DNA from: Rhodopirellula sp.
GTDB taxonomy: Bacteria; Planctomycetota; Planctomycetia; Pirellulales; Pirellulaceae
Direction of reading: 5' to 3'
NCBI GenBank assembly: GCA_002701385.1
Contig: NZVD01000060.1
Coordinates: forward strand, 237,046-301,045
Length of the DNA stretch: 64,000 bases
The position numbers were made by a program, and so were the translations under genes. The notes below the pieces were generated by a model that worked only from the letters and a program-made list of their open reading frames with translations, was not told the origin of the DNA and searched no databases. Position 1 is the stretch's first letter. Each line of letters starts with the position of its first letter. This document shows positions 44,779 through 53,761 of this stretch, piece by piece.

Positions 44779-45993
44779 ATGATGCAAGGCGATTTGTTTA
44801 ATGACGGCAATCCTAACGAGTTTCATGGAGATTCCTCTGATTTCAGTGAAGTTGGTGGAAACGCTGATCAAGGCAGTCACGGGCAATTTGATATTCAGAG
44901 CGAGGAGCCTGAAGCAGCCGAACTGGAGGAGACTTCGGTACCGGCAAATTCAAATTCCCCTGCCAGCGATGGCGAATCTTTAAGCTCGGACGAAGTTCTA
45001 GAAGCATCTGTTGAAGAAGTGTCCTCTGTGGACACCGCCGTGCTAGAGCAGGAAGAAGAAGAGTTCGACGCTGAACTTGTTCGTTCAACCTCTGAACCTT
45101 TCATCAACCAATGGGAAACGCTCGTCAGCCAGACTAACTGGCAAAAGGGTGAAATCATACACCAGTGGCGTGCCGCGTTAATCGATGCCGGTGCTCCTGT
45201 TCAGGAATACTCGGACGAAGCCTGGGCAAAGCACTTTTATGGATCGATTTCCGGTCAGCACGTTGGTCGACTTCGCCGAGTGTTCCAGCGCTTTGGCGAC
45301 AGTCATCAGGAGTTTGATCATCTGTCTTGGACTCACTTTCAGGCGGCCCTCGACTGGCCCGACGCTGAAATGTGGTTAGAAGGTGCTCTTCAAAACAACT
45401 GGTCCGTTTCTTCCATGCGGGAACAGCGCTGGGAAGCGATGGGCGGAGCACCTAGCGAAAAGCCGGATGACAAGGATGTCATCTATGCTGAGCTAGACGA
45501 AGACGTAATTAAACAGCCGTCTGAAGAGCAGCCTATTAAGAACGATTATGCTCCTGGCGATTCGACGATCCGTGGCGCCTACGACGAAGCATCGGCTGGG
45601 GCCGATTATTCAACCGGACCGGACTTTGGAGACGGTGACAGTTACAATCGCCCCGAAAGCCCTGCCATCGAAGCTGCCGGGCGTGAATTCGAAACTTCTG
45701 GTACCGTAGCCGTTGCGCCTGAAGATGCCATTCGCCCATTTGAGAATCTGGAGCTGTTACCCACAGACCTGCAAAATGCATTGGATGAATTCAAGATTGC
45801 CATCCTCAAACACAAAGCCACTGGCTGGGAAGAAGTTGAAGCAGCTCAGGTGACCGGTCATTTGTATGCCTTGATTCAAATGGTGGAATTGCCGAGTGAA
45901 CAAACCGTCCCCGTGTCAGGGGCAGACAACAAACTCGAGTCGGAAGCTGTAGCACCTGAATCAGATCCGGAAGACGATATCGCTCCGTTTTAA
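44779..45993 (+). CDS. Acidic protein of unknown function with a helical DUF1016-N-like core
   Basis: No confident family assignment. The first 95 residues and much of the C-terminal half are acidic and low-complexity (Ser/Glu/Asp-rich). Between them, about residues 105-225, lies an ordered Trp-rich helical core. Its LSWTHFQAALDWPDAEMWLE and ALQNNWSVSSMREQRWEAMG resemble the LSWSHY...GWSVRxL pattern of DUF1016 N-terminal (YhcG) DNA-binding-like domains. A second short helical region lies near 325-375. No signal peptide. Isolated gene preceded by an AT-rich 200-bp leader. The acidic tails recall protein-interaction or nucleoid-associated proteins; that is speculation. Confidence 0.75.
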   Translation: MMQGDLFNDGNPNEFHGDSSDFSEVGGNADQGSHGQFDIQSEEPEAAELEETSVPANSNSPASDGESLSSDEVLEASVEEVSSVDTAVLEQEEEEFDAELVRSTSEPFINQWETLVSQTNWQKGEIIHQWRAALIDAGAPVQEYSDEAWAKHFYGSISGQHVGRLRRVFQRFGDSHQEFDHLSWTHFQAALDWPDAEMWLEGALQNNWSVSSMREQRWEAMGGAPSEKPDDKDVIYAELDEDVIKQPSEEQPIKNDYAPGDSTIRGAYDEASAGADYSTGPDFGDGDSYNRPESPAIEAAGREFETSGTVAVAPEDAIRPFENLELLPTDLQNALDEFKIAILKHKATGWEEVEAAQVTGHLYALIQMVELPSEQTVPVSGADNKLESEAVAPESDPEDDIAPF

Positions 45994-46016
45994 TTTCCGC
46001 GAGCCATGAAAGGCCG

Positions 46017-46023
46017 AAGGAGA
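46017..46023 (+). promoter_or_regulatory. Ribosome-binding site that fixes the GNAT start
   Basis: AAGGAGA ends six bases before the ATG at 46030. This favours 46030 over the in-frame ATG at 46006, which has no such site and would place the Shine-Dalgarno sequence inside the gene. Confidence 0.75.
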
Positions 46024-46029
46024 TCCGAA

Positions 46030-46959
46030 ATGTCATTTACCGTTCGAAGCATGACGGCCGACGATCGGCACGAAGTTGCTGAGCTCATTTACATTTCGAT
46101 TAACCACTGGTATCAAACCCATGGCTGCCCGCCGATCTTTACCGGTGGCCCTGCCAGTTGCAACATCTTCTTCGATGTCTATGAAGCGTTAGATCCTGAC
46201 TGTGGACTGGTTGCTGAGCACAACGAAACCGGTAAGCTCATGGCGTCCTGTTTCTATCATCCCCGTCAGTACCATGTATCGCTGGGCATCATGACGGCAC
46301 ATCCAAATCACTTTGGGAGCGGGGCCGGAAAAGCTATTCTGCAAGCGATTATTGATTATTCCAACGACCAACAAAAACCGTTGCGATTGACTCAAAGTGC
46401 AATCAATGTCGATTCCTTTTCGCTTTACAACAAAGCTGGGTTTGTTCCTCGTCATGCCTATCAGGATATGTTTTTAGAAATCCCTGAAACCGGCTTTGAA
46501 CCTGAGCCGGATGGGCTAGAGCATGTCCGCGATGCCACTCTCGACGATCTCTCTGCAATGAGTGAGCTCGAATACAAGATTTCCCGCATAACCCGAGAAA
46601 AAGACTACCGTTATCTGATCGAGAATAAAGACGGTCTCTGGGGTATGTCAGTAGCTGTCTGCCCGGAAACGAATCAGCTTTCTGGATTTCTGGGATCCTG
46701 CCACCACCCCGCTACGAACTTAATCGGCCCTGGTGTTGCCATTAATGATGACGTGGCTACAGCACTCCTGGCGCATCAATTAAATCAGCACGCGGGCAAG
46801 ACGCCAGTTTTTTTACTGCCTGTGGAATCCGAGCAATTGGTGCGAACAGCCTATAGCTGGGGTGCGCGAAATTGTGAGATGCATTTCTGTCAGGTCTATG
46901 GAGAATTCCAGCCCTTTGATGGAGTCAACATTCCGACCTTTATGCCAGAGACGGGCTAA
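46030..46959 (+). CDS. GNAT-family N-acetyltransferase, two tandem domains
   Basis: A 309-residue acetyltransferase. The first GNAT domain starts FTVRSMTADDRHEVAELIY and has an acyl-CoA-binding-like region MTAHPNHFGSGAGKAILQAI (Q/R-x-x-G-x-G/A form), then SINVDSFSLYNKAGFVPR as is usual at the end of the fold. The second half (about residues 165-309, starting EHVRDATLDDLSAMSELEY) looks like a second, more divergent GNAT fold. Substrate unknown. It lies about 35 bases after the acidic protein gene and may be cotranscribed with it. Confidence 0.82.
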   Translation: MSFTVRSMTADDRHEVAELIYISINHWYQTHGCPPIFTGGPASCNIFFDVYEALDPDCGLVAEHNETGKLMASCFYHPRQYHVSLGIMTAHPNHFGSGAGKAILQAIIDYSNDQQKPLRLTQSAINVDSFSLYNKAGFVPRHAYQDMFLEIPETGFEPEPDGLEHVRDATLDDLSAMSELEYKISRITREKDYRYLIENKDGLWGMSVAVCPETNQLSGFLGSCHHPATNLIGPGVAINDDVATALLAHQLNQHAGKTPVFLLPVESEQLVRTAYSWGARNCEMHFCQVYGEFQPFDGVNIPTFMPETG

Positions 46960-47004
46960 TTCTTTGCGAGGTCTTTTGAGACCCTACTCGAGATTGGACA
47001 GACT

Positions 47005-48345
47005 TTAAAAGTCGTATTCCAACCCCACATAAGCACCATGCAATAGGATGCTTTCGTTGCTCTGAAGTTGCGGGCTTGTGGTAAAGTTCTGTAGAGGTTG
47101 AGCAAGTTGATTGGCCGGCAACGCCAAGCCAGTCACAGCGACCATCCTGTACCCTGCCGTAATTCGACACCGATCACTGCATCGATAGAGAAAACCCAAA
47201 TCAATCTGCCCCAACATCGCAACATCATCTTTGGTCTGTGAACTGTCAACATTCAATGGCGAGGACTGGTCTCCCGCATAAACAAATCCGTCGGCTGAGC
47301 GGAATTGGGTTTGTAATGTGATTGCATTGGCGAACACACCGGCCTTTACGCCAACGTGCCATTCCAGTTGTTGGCTTGGCTGCCAGTGCAATAAAGAGCC
47401 AAGTTGAAATCCAAACAGATGATTATCTCCCTGGCTTGCCAGCTGTTGCTCGTCCATAGATAAGCTTAAATCTTCACTGGCTTTGAAAAATCGAAATCCG
47501 GCGAAGTAGTCTAATTCAATTTGATCACTGCGTGTCGACCCACCCCAGTTCATCTCTAGGTTGTGGTACTGAAAACCTCGTGCCAAACCGATGTCCTGTG
47601 CAGCATCAACGGCATCTGTTACCGAGGTGCCACCGGCTCCATAGCTCAGTCCATTGATATCCAATTCGGATTCGAATCCACCGGTCGGCTCATGAAGCTC
47701 GGCAGAATCTCCTGAAGTGAATAGTCCCCAATATACGAGCTCGACTCGTTTGTCGTTTGCGAGCTGTTTCGAAAGTGATGCTTCAAATCCACCCGCAGTG
47801 TCTAAATCAGCATCACGTGTCGTCAATTGGCTCCCAGAAGGATTTGAGACTAGAGACTGCGAAGCCGAGTTATCTTTTGTCATGACTAAGCCACGAAGCT
47901 GAAGGTCCCATCCGGAGACTGCAACAGCCGTGGCCCAATGATTTTCCTGATGGTAAAACCTGACATCATTTTGGACGGCGTTCAGTCGTTGGTCATGAGC
48001 TCGATTCGGAGACCATCGAGAATGAAGTCGACCGGAGTCCTCCTGACGTATGGGAGAAGGGAATGATTGTGTCAAACGCTGAGGATTGGATGGCGAAACT
48101 GGACCTAGTGGGTCTAGTTGAGCAGGCGAAGAGGGCTTTTGTCCGGCTTCAAGAGAAGTGAACGGAGCCGTGTTGGCCGCCCGCTGGGCTCTTGCCGTCC
48201 AGCCCGAATTTATAGCAAGCGGTCGAGCAGGTTCACGATAGGGGTCAAATAGAGATGGCTCGTGTTGCGAGATAGTCTCAGCAGCAAGAGTGGTGGTAAA
48301 CACCACTGTCAGCAAAAGCAAAGCCTGGATAGATTGCCGCATCAT
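47005..48345 (-). CDS. Outer-membrane beta-barrel protein (BBP7-like)
   Basis: A 446-residue exported protein with a signal peptide (IQALLLLTVVFTTTLAAETI). A Pro/Ser/Gln-rich unstructured region runs to about residue 125. The remainder alternates polar and aromatic residues as in outer-membrane barrels (VELVYWGLFTS, EMNWGGSTRSDQIELDYFAG, LGFLYRCSDRCRITAGYRMV) and ends ILLHGAYVGLEYDF, with the C-terminal aromatic typical of BAM substrates. It resembles the planctomycete BBP7 porin family. A strong leader hairpin and a G8 tract lie just upstream. Confidence 0.82.
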   Translation of the reverse strand: MMRQSIQALLLLTVVFTTTLAAETISQHEPSLFDPYREPARPLAINSGWTARAQRAANTAPFTSLEAGQKPSSPAQLDPLGPVSPSNPQRLTQSFPSPIRQEDSGRLHSRWSPNRAHDQRLNAVQNDVRFYHQENHWATAVAVSGWDLQLRGLVMTKDNSASQSLVSNPSGSQLTTRDADLDTAGGFEASLSKQLANDKRVELVYWGLFTSGDSAELHEPTGGFESELDINGLSYGAGGTSVTDAVDAAQDIGLARGFQYHNLEMNWGGSTRSDQIELDYFAGFRFFKASEDLSLSMDEQQLASQGDNHLFGFQLGSLLHWQPSQQLEWHVGVKAGVFANAITLQTQFRSADGFVYAGDQSSPLNVDSSQTKDDVAMLGQIDLGFLYRCSDRCRITAGYRMVAVTGLALPANQLAQPLQNFTTSPQLQSNESILLHGAYVGLEYDF

Positions 48346-48787
48346 ATCTGTGGAACATCTCGCCTTTAAAAGGGGTTTGCCAGTGCGACTAAAACCGCAC
48401 TGGCAAACAAAAACAGGGATGATACGTCTGGTAGGGGGGGGTTGGCTTTGTCTGCTGAAACTGAAATCGGCCTGTTAACACTTTGTTAATTCGTCGAAAC
48501 CGGAGACAATTCTAAGGTTCGTTAAATCGGCTCGCTACAATCGTTACGGCCTGTATGACACGCCTTTCCAAGTACGTAGATCACTCAAATCCCGTCTACT
48601 CGATGCAATGCGTATAACCAGTACAACCTGTAAGGCCGCTTTTACTTAAGACATCTAGGCCTGTCACCCTAAGTGATTCTCGAGCCGCAGCGATTTCCGC
48701 TCATTCACAATCAACGCTGCCACGGTTATATTTGAAGATTAATGAATAATAGATTCGCCGTTATGGCTCCCTTAGGAGATTACTATC
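48346..48787. other. 442-bp divergent regulatory gap
   Basis: No gene is visible. It separates the minus-strand porin from the plus-strand aroB operon. Contents seen: the leader hairpin at 48375-48408, a run of eight G at 48434-48441, and an inverted TTAACA/TGTTAA word near 48475-48490. A Shine-Dalgarno-like TAGGAG lies just before 48788. Promoters for both directions must lie here, but I cannot place them firmly. Confidence 0.5.
48375..48408 (-). promoter_or_regulatory. Perfect 13-bp hairpin in the porin gene leader
   Basis: GTTTGCCAGTGCG (48375-48387) pairs exactly with CGCACTGGCAAAC (48396-48408) around an 8-base loop. It lies 30 bases upstream of the porin start codon. On the minus strand it is followed by CCCCTTTTAAAGG rather than a pure T-run, so it is more likely a leader structure (attenuator, RNA-stability element or protein-binding operator) than a simple terminator. 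Confidence 0.7.
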
Positions 48788-49000
48788 GTGGCTGACAAAT
48801 ACGATGTTTACCGTGAAGCTTTGGTAATGGAAGAAGATACCGTTTGGCCTGAAGGGCTGGACGTTGCTAATAAACCAACTATCCATCGCGCTCTACATGA
48901 CAGCGCCGAACAGTGTGCAGCGATAGAATATGTACGGACGCACACCGGATTCTGTCGCAAAATTACTGCCTCCGCTGAAGACATTCAACGGGTGAGCTAG
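48788..49000 (+). CDS. Small conserved-looking protein, 70 residues, unknown function
   Basis: A short soluble protein starting with GTG at 48788, with GGAG about ten bases upstream. The sequence (YDVYREALVMEEDTVWPEG, then HRALHDSAEQCAAIEYVRTH) has normal amino-acid composition and is helical, which supports a real gene. No known motif is seen. It precedes aroB by 30 bases on the same strand and is probably in its operon. Confidence 0.72.
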   Translation: MADKYDVYREALVMEEDTVWPEGLDVANKPTIHRALHDSAEQCAAIEYVRTHTGFCRKITASAEDIQRVS

Positions 49001-49030
49001 ACTCATTTTGACCAAGAAATAGGCTCAACT

Positions 49031-50122
49031 TTGACTGTTGAATCCACTACCGTTCATGTCGGCCTAGCCGAACGCAGCTACGACATTCATATCGGTTCCG
49101 ATAATCTCCCTACCGTGGGTGAGCTCGTCGCCGGTCTCGAAGACGTAACTCACGCGATTCTGATTACCGACTCCAATGTTCGTGAGTTGTACGGAGAGAC
49201 TGCACGCAAGTCTCTCTCCAGTGCCAACCTGCAAGTGGACATCATGACGGTACCTGCCGGGGAATCGAGTAAGTCGGCCGGAATTGCCGAAGAGCTTTGG
49301 AAGCAACTACTCTCACTCGGCGCCGACCGCAAGTCTGTAATCGTCGCACTGGGCGGAGGCGTTGTCGGAGACTTAGCGGGGTTTGTAGCGGCAACCTATG
49401 GGCGTGGCATACGCTTTGTACAAATCCCCACTACACTATTGGCCACAGTGGACAGTAGTGTTGGTGGCAAAGTCGGGATCAATTTGCCCGGCGCTAAGAA
49501 TATGGTTGGTGCCTTCTGGCAACCACAATCCGTACTGATTGATGTCAATGTTCTGCAAAGCCTGCCGGCACGTGATTATCATGCCGGGCTGGCAGAAGTG
49601 GTCAAGTATGGAGTCATTCAGGACGAAGGGTTTTTCAGTCGACTGGAAAACAATGTCGGTCTGATTCTCGACCGCGACCCTGAATTCATGCGGGACGTCA
49701 TTGCCCGTTGCTGTGAATTAAAGGCTTACGTCGTTGAAAATGACGAGCGTGAAACAACGGGCCTGCGAGCGATTTTGAATTACGGGCACACCTTCTGCCA
49801 CGCGATCGAGGCGTGTACCGGGTACGGAACTTATATGCACGGCGAAGCCGTTGCCATCGGCATGTTGTGTGCCTCTCGGTTGGCCGAATCCCTTAACCGA
49901 ATCACCGCTGAAGATACGGCACGTCAGCGTGACTTGCTGGAACAACTCAACCTGCCTATCGACCTACCCGCGGATTTTGAAAGAGAGCCAATGGTCGAAG
50001 CCATGAAGAAGGACAAAAAGGCGGAGCACGGAAAGATTCGATTTATCCTGCCGTCACGTATTGGCCATGTCGAACTGGTCGATGATGTCGAGGACTCACT
50101 AGCACTTGCCGCATTCAATTAA
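49031..50122 (+). CDS. aroB: 3-dehydroquinate synthase
   Basis: Second enzyme of the shikimate pathway, NAD- and metal-dependent, 363 residues as in the family. Hallmarks: VPAGESSKSA, VIVALGGGVVGDLAGFVAAT, RFVQIPTTLLATVDSSVGGK, INLPGAKNMVGAFWQP, GLAEVVKYG, and the metal-binding ILNYGHTFCHAIE and HGEAVAIGM. The start is TTG at 49031. It forms an operon with the small protein upstream and the rhomboid protease 24 bases downstream. Confidence 0.97.
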   Translation: MTVESTTVHVGLAERSYDIHIGSDNLPTVGELVAGLEDVTHAILITDSNVRELYGETARKSLSSANLQVDIMTVPAGESSKSAGIAEELWKQLLSLGADRKSVIVALGGGVVGDLAGFVAATYGRGIRFVQIPTTLLATVDSSVGGKVGINLPGAKNMVGAFWQPQSVLIDVNVLQSLPARDYHAGLAEVVKYGVIQDEGFFSRLENNVGLILDRDPEFMRDVIARCCELKAYVVENDERETTGLRAILNYGHTFCHAIEACTGYGTYMHGEAVAIGMLCASRLAESLNRITAEDTARQRDLLEQLNLPIDLPADFEREPMVEAMKKDKKAEHGKIRFILPSRIGHVELVDDVEDSLALAAFN

Positions 50123-50146
50123 CGGGCACTCAAGCAAAATTCCACT

Positions 50147-51121
50147 ATGAGAAAACTACACACCTTTGAGCAGGAGCTAGATGCCAACCGGTTTACCGCC
50201 GTGTTGACCGTCAATCAGGTGGAAGCTCAGGTTTTGCGGAGCAACGATAATCAATGGGATTTGTGGATCATCGATGAAGATGCTCTGAGCCAGGCCGGGA
50301 AATTACTCGGTGAATATCAATCGAACCCGGATTCACCACAGATTCAGATGGCTTTGGCCAAGGCCAAAAAAATTCAACAGCAGTTGAAGCAGGAAAAAGC
50401 CGAACGCATTAAGCAAGCCAAGAAGATTGAAGTGCGAACGCAGTTCCGCGACCCTCATCATATGATGGCGGCGATGCAGCGCAAGGACACGCTGACTCGC
50501 AAAATTATCTTGTTGTGTGCAATCGTCTTTGGCGCCAGTCTGGTGTTCCAATCGCAAGATGGGTCACAAGAGAATTTCGTTAGAAACGCTTTGGAAGCTC
50601 AATTCCAACAAATCTCCCAGGGGCAGATTTGGCGACTAATTACCCCAGTATTTGTGCATGGAACAGGTCAAGAATTCCTCTTTGACTTCTTGCACATCTT
50701 CTTCAATATGTATTGGATGTACTGGCTCGGTACGCGACTCGAGATTCAATTTGGCCTCAAGACGTATTTGGGACTTTTTCTGATCGCTGGAGTCGCGAGT
50801 ATCTTAGTGCCCTTACTCACGCCAGAAACGGGGCTACTGGGAATCCGTGGGCTTGGGGGCGGCTCGGTGGTGGGTATGTCCGGTGTTGTCTACGGGGTCA
50901 TCGGTTTTGGCTGGTGCAAAATGAAGATGAAACCATCGGTCGGAATGCTCATCACCCCGTTTGTACTCATGTTTTCGATTGGCTGGATGTTGTTCGGCAT
51001 TGTCTCCGCAAGTTCTTCTCAGGGGGTCGGCTACATTAGCTCGATAAGTCATCTCGCACACCTGGTGGGGCTGCTTACTGGCGCGATGTACGCCTTTGTT
51101 CATACCAAGCTGGGTAAATAG
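50147..51121 (+). CDS. Rhomboid-family intramembrane serine protease
   Basis: A 324-residue membrane protein. The first 120 residues are cytoplasmic: a small alpha/beta-like N-terminus, then a Lys/Glu/Ala/Gln-rich coiled coil (MALAKAKKIQQQLKQEKAER). Six membrane segments follow. The catalytic serine is in GMSGVVYGVIGF (GxSG) and the catalytic histidine in ISHLAHLVGLLTGAMYA. The L1 loop contains WRLITPVFVHG and the second segment FLHIFFNMYWMYWLG (HxxxN). The N-terminal form resembles GlpG. Physiological substrates are unknown. Cotranscribed with aroB and with the small membrane protein 11 bases downstream. Confidence 0.93.
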   Translation: MRKLHTFEQELDANRFTAVLTVNQVEAQVLRSNDNQWDLWIIDEDALSQAGKLLGEYQSNPDSPQIQMALAKAKKIQQQLKQEKAERIKQAKKIEVRTQFRDPHHMMAAMQRKDTLTRKIILLCAIVFGASLVFQSQDGSQENFVRNALEAQFQQISQGQIWRLITPVFVHGTGQEFLFDFLHIFFNMYWMYWLGTRLEIQFGLKTYLGLFLIAGVASILVPLLTPETGLLGIRGLGGGSVVGMSGVVYGVIGFGWCKMKMKPSVGMLITPFVLMFSIGWMLFGIVSASSSQGVGYISSISHLAHLVGLLTGAMYAFVHTKLGK

Positions 51122-51132
51122 AGAGAGTCACA

Positions 51133-51669
51133 ATGAAGCCAGATGTTCAGGGCAAGCTGGTCATCATAAGCATCTTTGGTGTGGCAATTGCCATGAGCAT
51201 CTATGCCTGGTGGCATAATATTCACACGGGCAATCAAGTGATCGAGTTTTTTGGTGTCGAAAATGCCACTCGATTACGACATGCTGATTCCATCGATTTA
51301 TTGATCCTCGATGCTGATGCACAGGGACAAGTCAATGAACGATTTAATACATCAGCAGGCCCCAGCTCCATTCTGTCGGAACAGAGTATCACGAATACAC
51401 CAGGCATGGTCCATCTCCGACACATGTTTATTCAGGATCACACCTATCGATGGGATCAGGGAGTTCCGGAATTGCCTTCGAGCTGGGCCTTTGCTTTACG
51501 ATTCAAAGATTCGACCGGAACCACCACATTAGTCTTCGCGCCTGCCAATTACGTTGTCGAACACGTGGAAACCGGGAAACTGTTATTAATGGGTGACTTA
51601 TTAGACAATCTGATCCGTTATCTGACCGAAAGCAAATTAATAACTCTCGACGACGTTACTGAACCCTAA
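51133..51669 (+). CDS. Membrane-anchored protein of unknown function
   Basis: A 178-residue protein with one N-terminal membrane segment (VIISIFGVAIAMSIYAWW) and a probably extracytoplasmic domain beginning NQVIEFFGVENATRLRHADS. No known motif. It starts 11 bases after the rhomboid gene, making it a candidate partner or substrate by position only. The composition is normal and the start is supported by GAGAGAG about five bases upstream. Confidence 0.78.
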   Translation: MKPDVQGKLVIISIFGVAIAMSIYAWWHNIHTGNQVIEFFGVENATRLRHADSIDLLILDADAQGQVNERFNTSAGPSSILSEQSITNTPGMVHLRHMFIQDHTYRWDQGVPELPSSWAFALRFKDSTGTTTLVFAPANYVVEHVETGKLLLMGDLLDNLIRYLTESKLITLDDVTEP

Positions 51670-51689
51670 ATTCTTAGCGAACTTACCAC

Positions 51690-52355
51690 GTGGATATTTA
51701 TTCTCCAGCCAATGACGACAAGTATCAGCACGGCGATGCTCCTCAGGGAGAGGGGCTTACTGATGATGTCATTATCAGCCCTGATACACAGCGTGAAAAT
51801 CGTATTCCTCCCAATCAGGCCCGTACTCGTAAATGGCCTGTACTGGATGCCAGTGGTACGCCTTCCATCCCTGACAATTGGGAACTGAAAATCTTTGGCT
51901 TGGTAGACAATCCACTAACGCTTTCCATGGAAGCATTTCAAGCCGAGCCTCGGGTGAAAGTCTTTGCGGACTTTCACTGTGTCACACAATGGTCGCGTCT
52001 GGGTAACCTGTGGGAAGGCGTTTCCAGTCTTCATTTATTAGAGCGAGCAGGCATTCAGGACGCAGCCAAGTACGTCATTCTGCACGGCTATGATAACGGC
52101 TGGACCACCAATTTACCGCTCGAGGATTTCCTCCAGGCCGATGTGCTTCTGGCCGACCTGCATGATGGGCAGCCGATCGATGCGGACCATGGTGGGCCCG
52201 TCCGAGCCATGGTACCTCAGCTGTATGCCTGGAAAAGTGCAAAATGGGTCTGTGGTATCGAACTTGTAGCCGAAGATCAGCCGGGCTATTGGGAGCGTGG
52301 TGGTTACCATAATCACGGTGATCCCTGGAAAGAAGAACGCTGGGGGCGTTCTTAA
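51690..52355 (+). CDS. Sulfite oxidase-like molybdopterin oxidoreductase, cytoplasmic form
   Basis: A 221-residue protein of the oxidoreductase molybdopterin-binding family (PF00174 type, as in MsrP/YedY). The predicted molybdenum-ligand cysteine is in FADFHCVTQWSRLGNLWEGV. The cofactor-binding regions LHGYDNGWTTNLPLEDFL and DHGGPVRAMVPQLYAWKSAKWV follow. Unlike MsrP it has no Tat signal and no linked haem subunit gene, so it probably works in the cytoplasm. The start is GTG at 51690. Last gene of the plus-strand run beginning at 48788; substrate unknown. Confidence 0.9.
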   Translation: MDIYSPANDDKYQHGDAPQGEGLTDDVIISPDTQRENRIPPNQARTRKWPVLDASGTPSIPDNWELKIFGLVDNPLTLSMEAFQAEPRVKVFADFHCVTQWSRLGNLWEGVSSLHLLERAGIQDAAKYVILHGYDNGWTTNLPLEDFLQADVLLADLHDGQPIDADHGGPVRAMVPQLYAWKSAKWVCGIELVAEDQPGYWERGGYHNHGDPWKEERWGRS

Positions 52356-52364
52356 TTCGACTCG

Positions 52365-53696
52365 CTAATCCTGAGTCGCCCAGAAACCTCCACGAGCGTG
52401 GTCATATTGTGCTTCCTGCCCACGATGGTCCAGTTTCAATTGGCCATCTCGGTATACTTCCGTACCCATCACGTAGGTTCGCACTGCCCAACCTTGTAGT
52501 GTGACCCCATTCCAGGGCGACCACTTGCACTTGGTTTGCTGGTCTTCGTTACGAATTTCCTTCCGCAGGTTCATATCAATCAACGCCAGATCTGCATCGT
52601 AACCCACTTCGATCCGACCTTTATTGACTATGTCCCAAACTCTGGCCGGCGCATCACACATCCATGACACCACTTGCTGCAAGGTGCAATTGCCCTGATT
52701 GACTTCATTAAGAATGAGGGCCAGCGAGTTCTCTACTGCTGGCAACCCGGAGGGTGATGCAGGATAGCCCTGAGCCTTTTCTTCCAGTGTGTGAGGAGCA
52801 TGGTCCGTCGCGATAACCTGAATTCGGCCCGCATGCAAAGCCTCCCACAACTTGACATTATCTTCCGCATGTTTGATCGACGGATTCATCTGGATCAGAT
52901 TGCCAAGACGATCGTAGTCATCCACATTGAAAAACAAATGGTGTGGACAAGCCTCTGCTGTAATCAACCCACCAAAGTCGCCCAGGAAGTCCGCTTCGAT
53001 TCCGGTCGAGACATGCAGTACATGAAACCGATGGTTGTGTCGCTGTGCCAAATCAATCGCTCGCCGAGTGGCGATGACAGCCGCTTCATAATCTCGAATT
53101 CTGGAATGATCGCGGACGTCTGTTGTGCCGGCGTACTTTTCCTTATTCGCTCGTACTGTTGTTTCATCTTCACAATGGGCGGTGATGGGCAAAGTGGTTA
53201 AAGCAAAAATCCGCTCCAATGCTTCCTGTTCATCGACCAGCAAGTTGCCGGTGCTCGAACCGATGAAGATTTTGATGCCTGGCGTACGATGAGCCCGGCT
53301 CAGCTCTTCCGCATTTTCCGGAGTGGCTCCAATGTAGAAGCCATAATTCACCATACTGTTTTGAGCACCGAGAGCGAGTTTGTCTTCCAACAACTCTTGC
53401 GTAATCGCATTAGGAATTGTGTTGGGCATTTCCAGAAAAGTCGTCACGCCACCGGCGGCACAAGCTCGGCTGGCATGAGTCAGATCTTCTTTATGAGTTA
53501 AACCCGGTTCTCGAAAATGAACCTGATCATCGATCACGCCCGGAATGAGATGCAGGCCTTCCGCGTCAACAACCTCATCCGCCGTGGTGGCAATAGATGG
53601 GTCAATCGCTGCTATCTTGTTATCTTCAATTAGAACGGAAACCTGGGCGATTTCCTTGGGCAGTACAACCTGTGCATTCTTAATTAGCGTCTTCAT
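52365..53696 (-). CDS. pyrC: Dihydroorotase
   Basis: Amidohydrolase of pyrimidine synthesis, 443 residues, class I DHOase type. The metal-binding entry reads [20 protein letters not shown], with Gln at the first His position as in a recognised branch of these enzymes. Further hallmarks are [22 protein letters not shown] (where the carbamylated lysine would normally lie, so the bridging residue needs checking), [18 protein letters not shown] and [14 protein letters not shown]. It acts downstream of carbamoyl phosphate, whose synthase carB is about 2.3 kb away on the same strand but in a separate unit. Confidence 0.92.
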   Translation of the reverse strand: MKTLIKNAQVVLPKEIAQVSVLIEDNKIAAIDPSIATTADEVVDAEGLHLIPGVIDDQVHFREPGLTHKEDLTHASRACAAGGVTTFLEMPNTIPNAITQELLEDKLALGAQNSMVNYGFYIGATPENAEELSRAHRTPGIKIFIGSSTGNLLVDEQEALERIFALTTLPITAHCEDETTVRANKEKYAGTTDVRDHSRIRDYEAAVIATRRAIDLAQRHNHRFHVLHVSTGIEADFLGDFGGLITAEACPHHLFFNVDDYDRLGNLIQMNPSIKHAEDNVKLWEALHAGRIQVIATDHAPHTLEEKAQGYPASPSGLPAVENSLALILNEVNQGNCTLQQVVSWMCDAPARVWDIVNKGRIEVGYDADLALIDMNLRKEIRNEDQQTKCKWSPWNGVTLQGWAVRTYVMGTEVYRDGQLKLDHRGQEAQYDHARGGFWATQD

Positions 53697-53761
53697 ACCA
53701 TTCCTGTCATCCCTCTACACTCGAGGCTGACAGCGCATGGTCAATCAAGGCGCGACACAGC

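Noticed and set aside
52365-53696. Missing first metal-binding His in dihydroorotase (DDQVHFRE) as evidence of inactivity
   Set aside because: I recall this Gln-containing form in a recognised group of dihydroorotase-family proteins, so it is not by itself evidence of loss of function.
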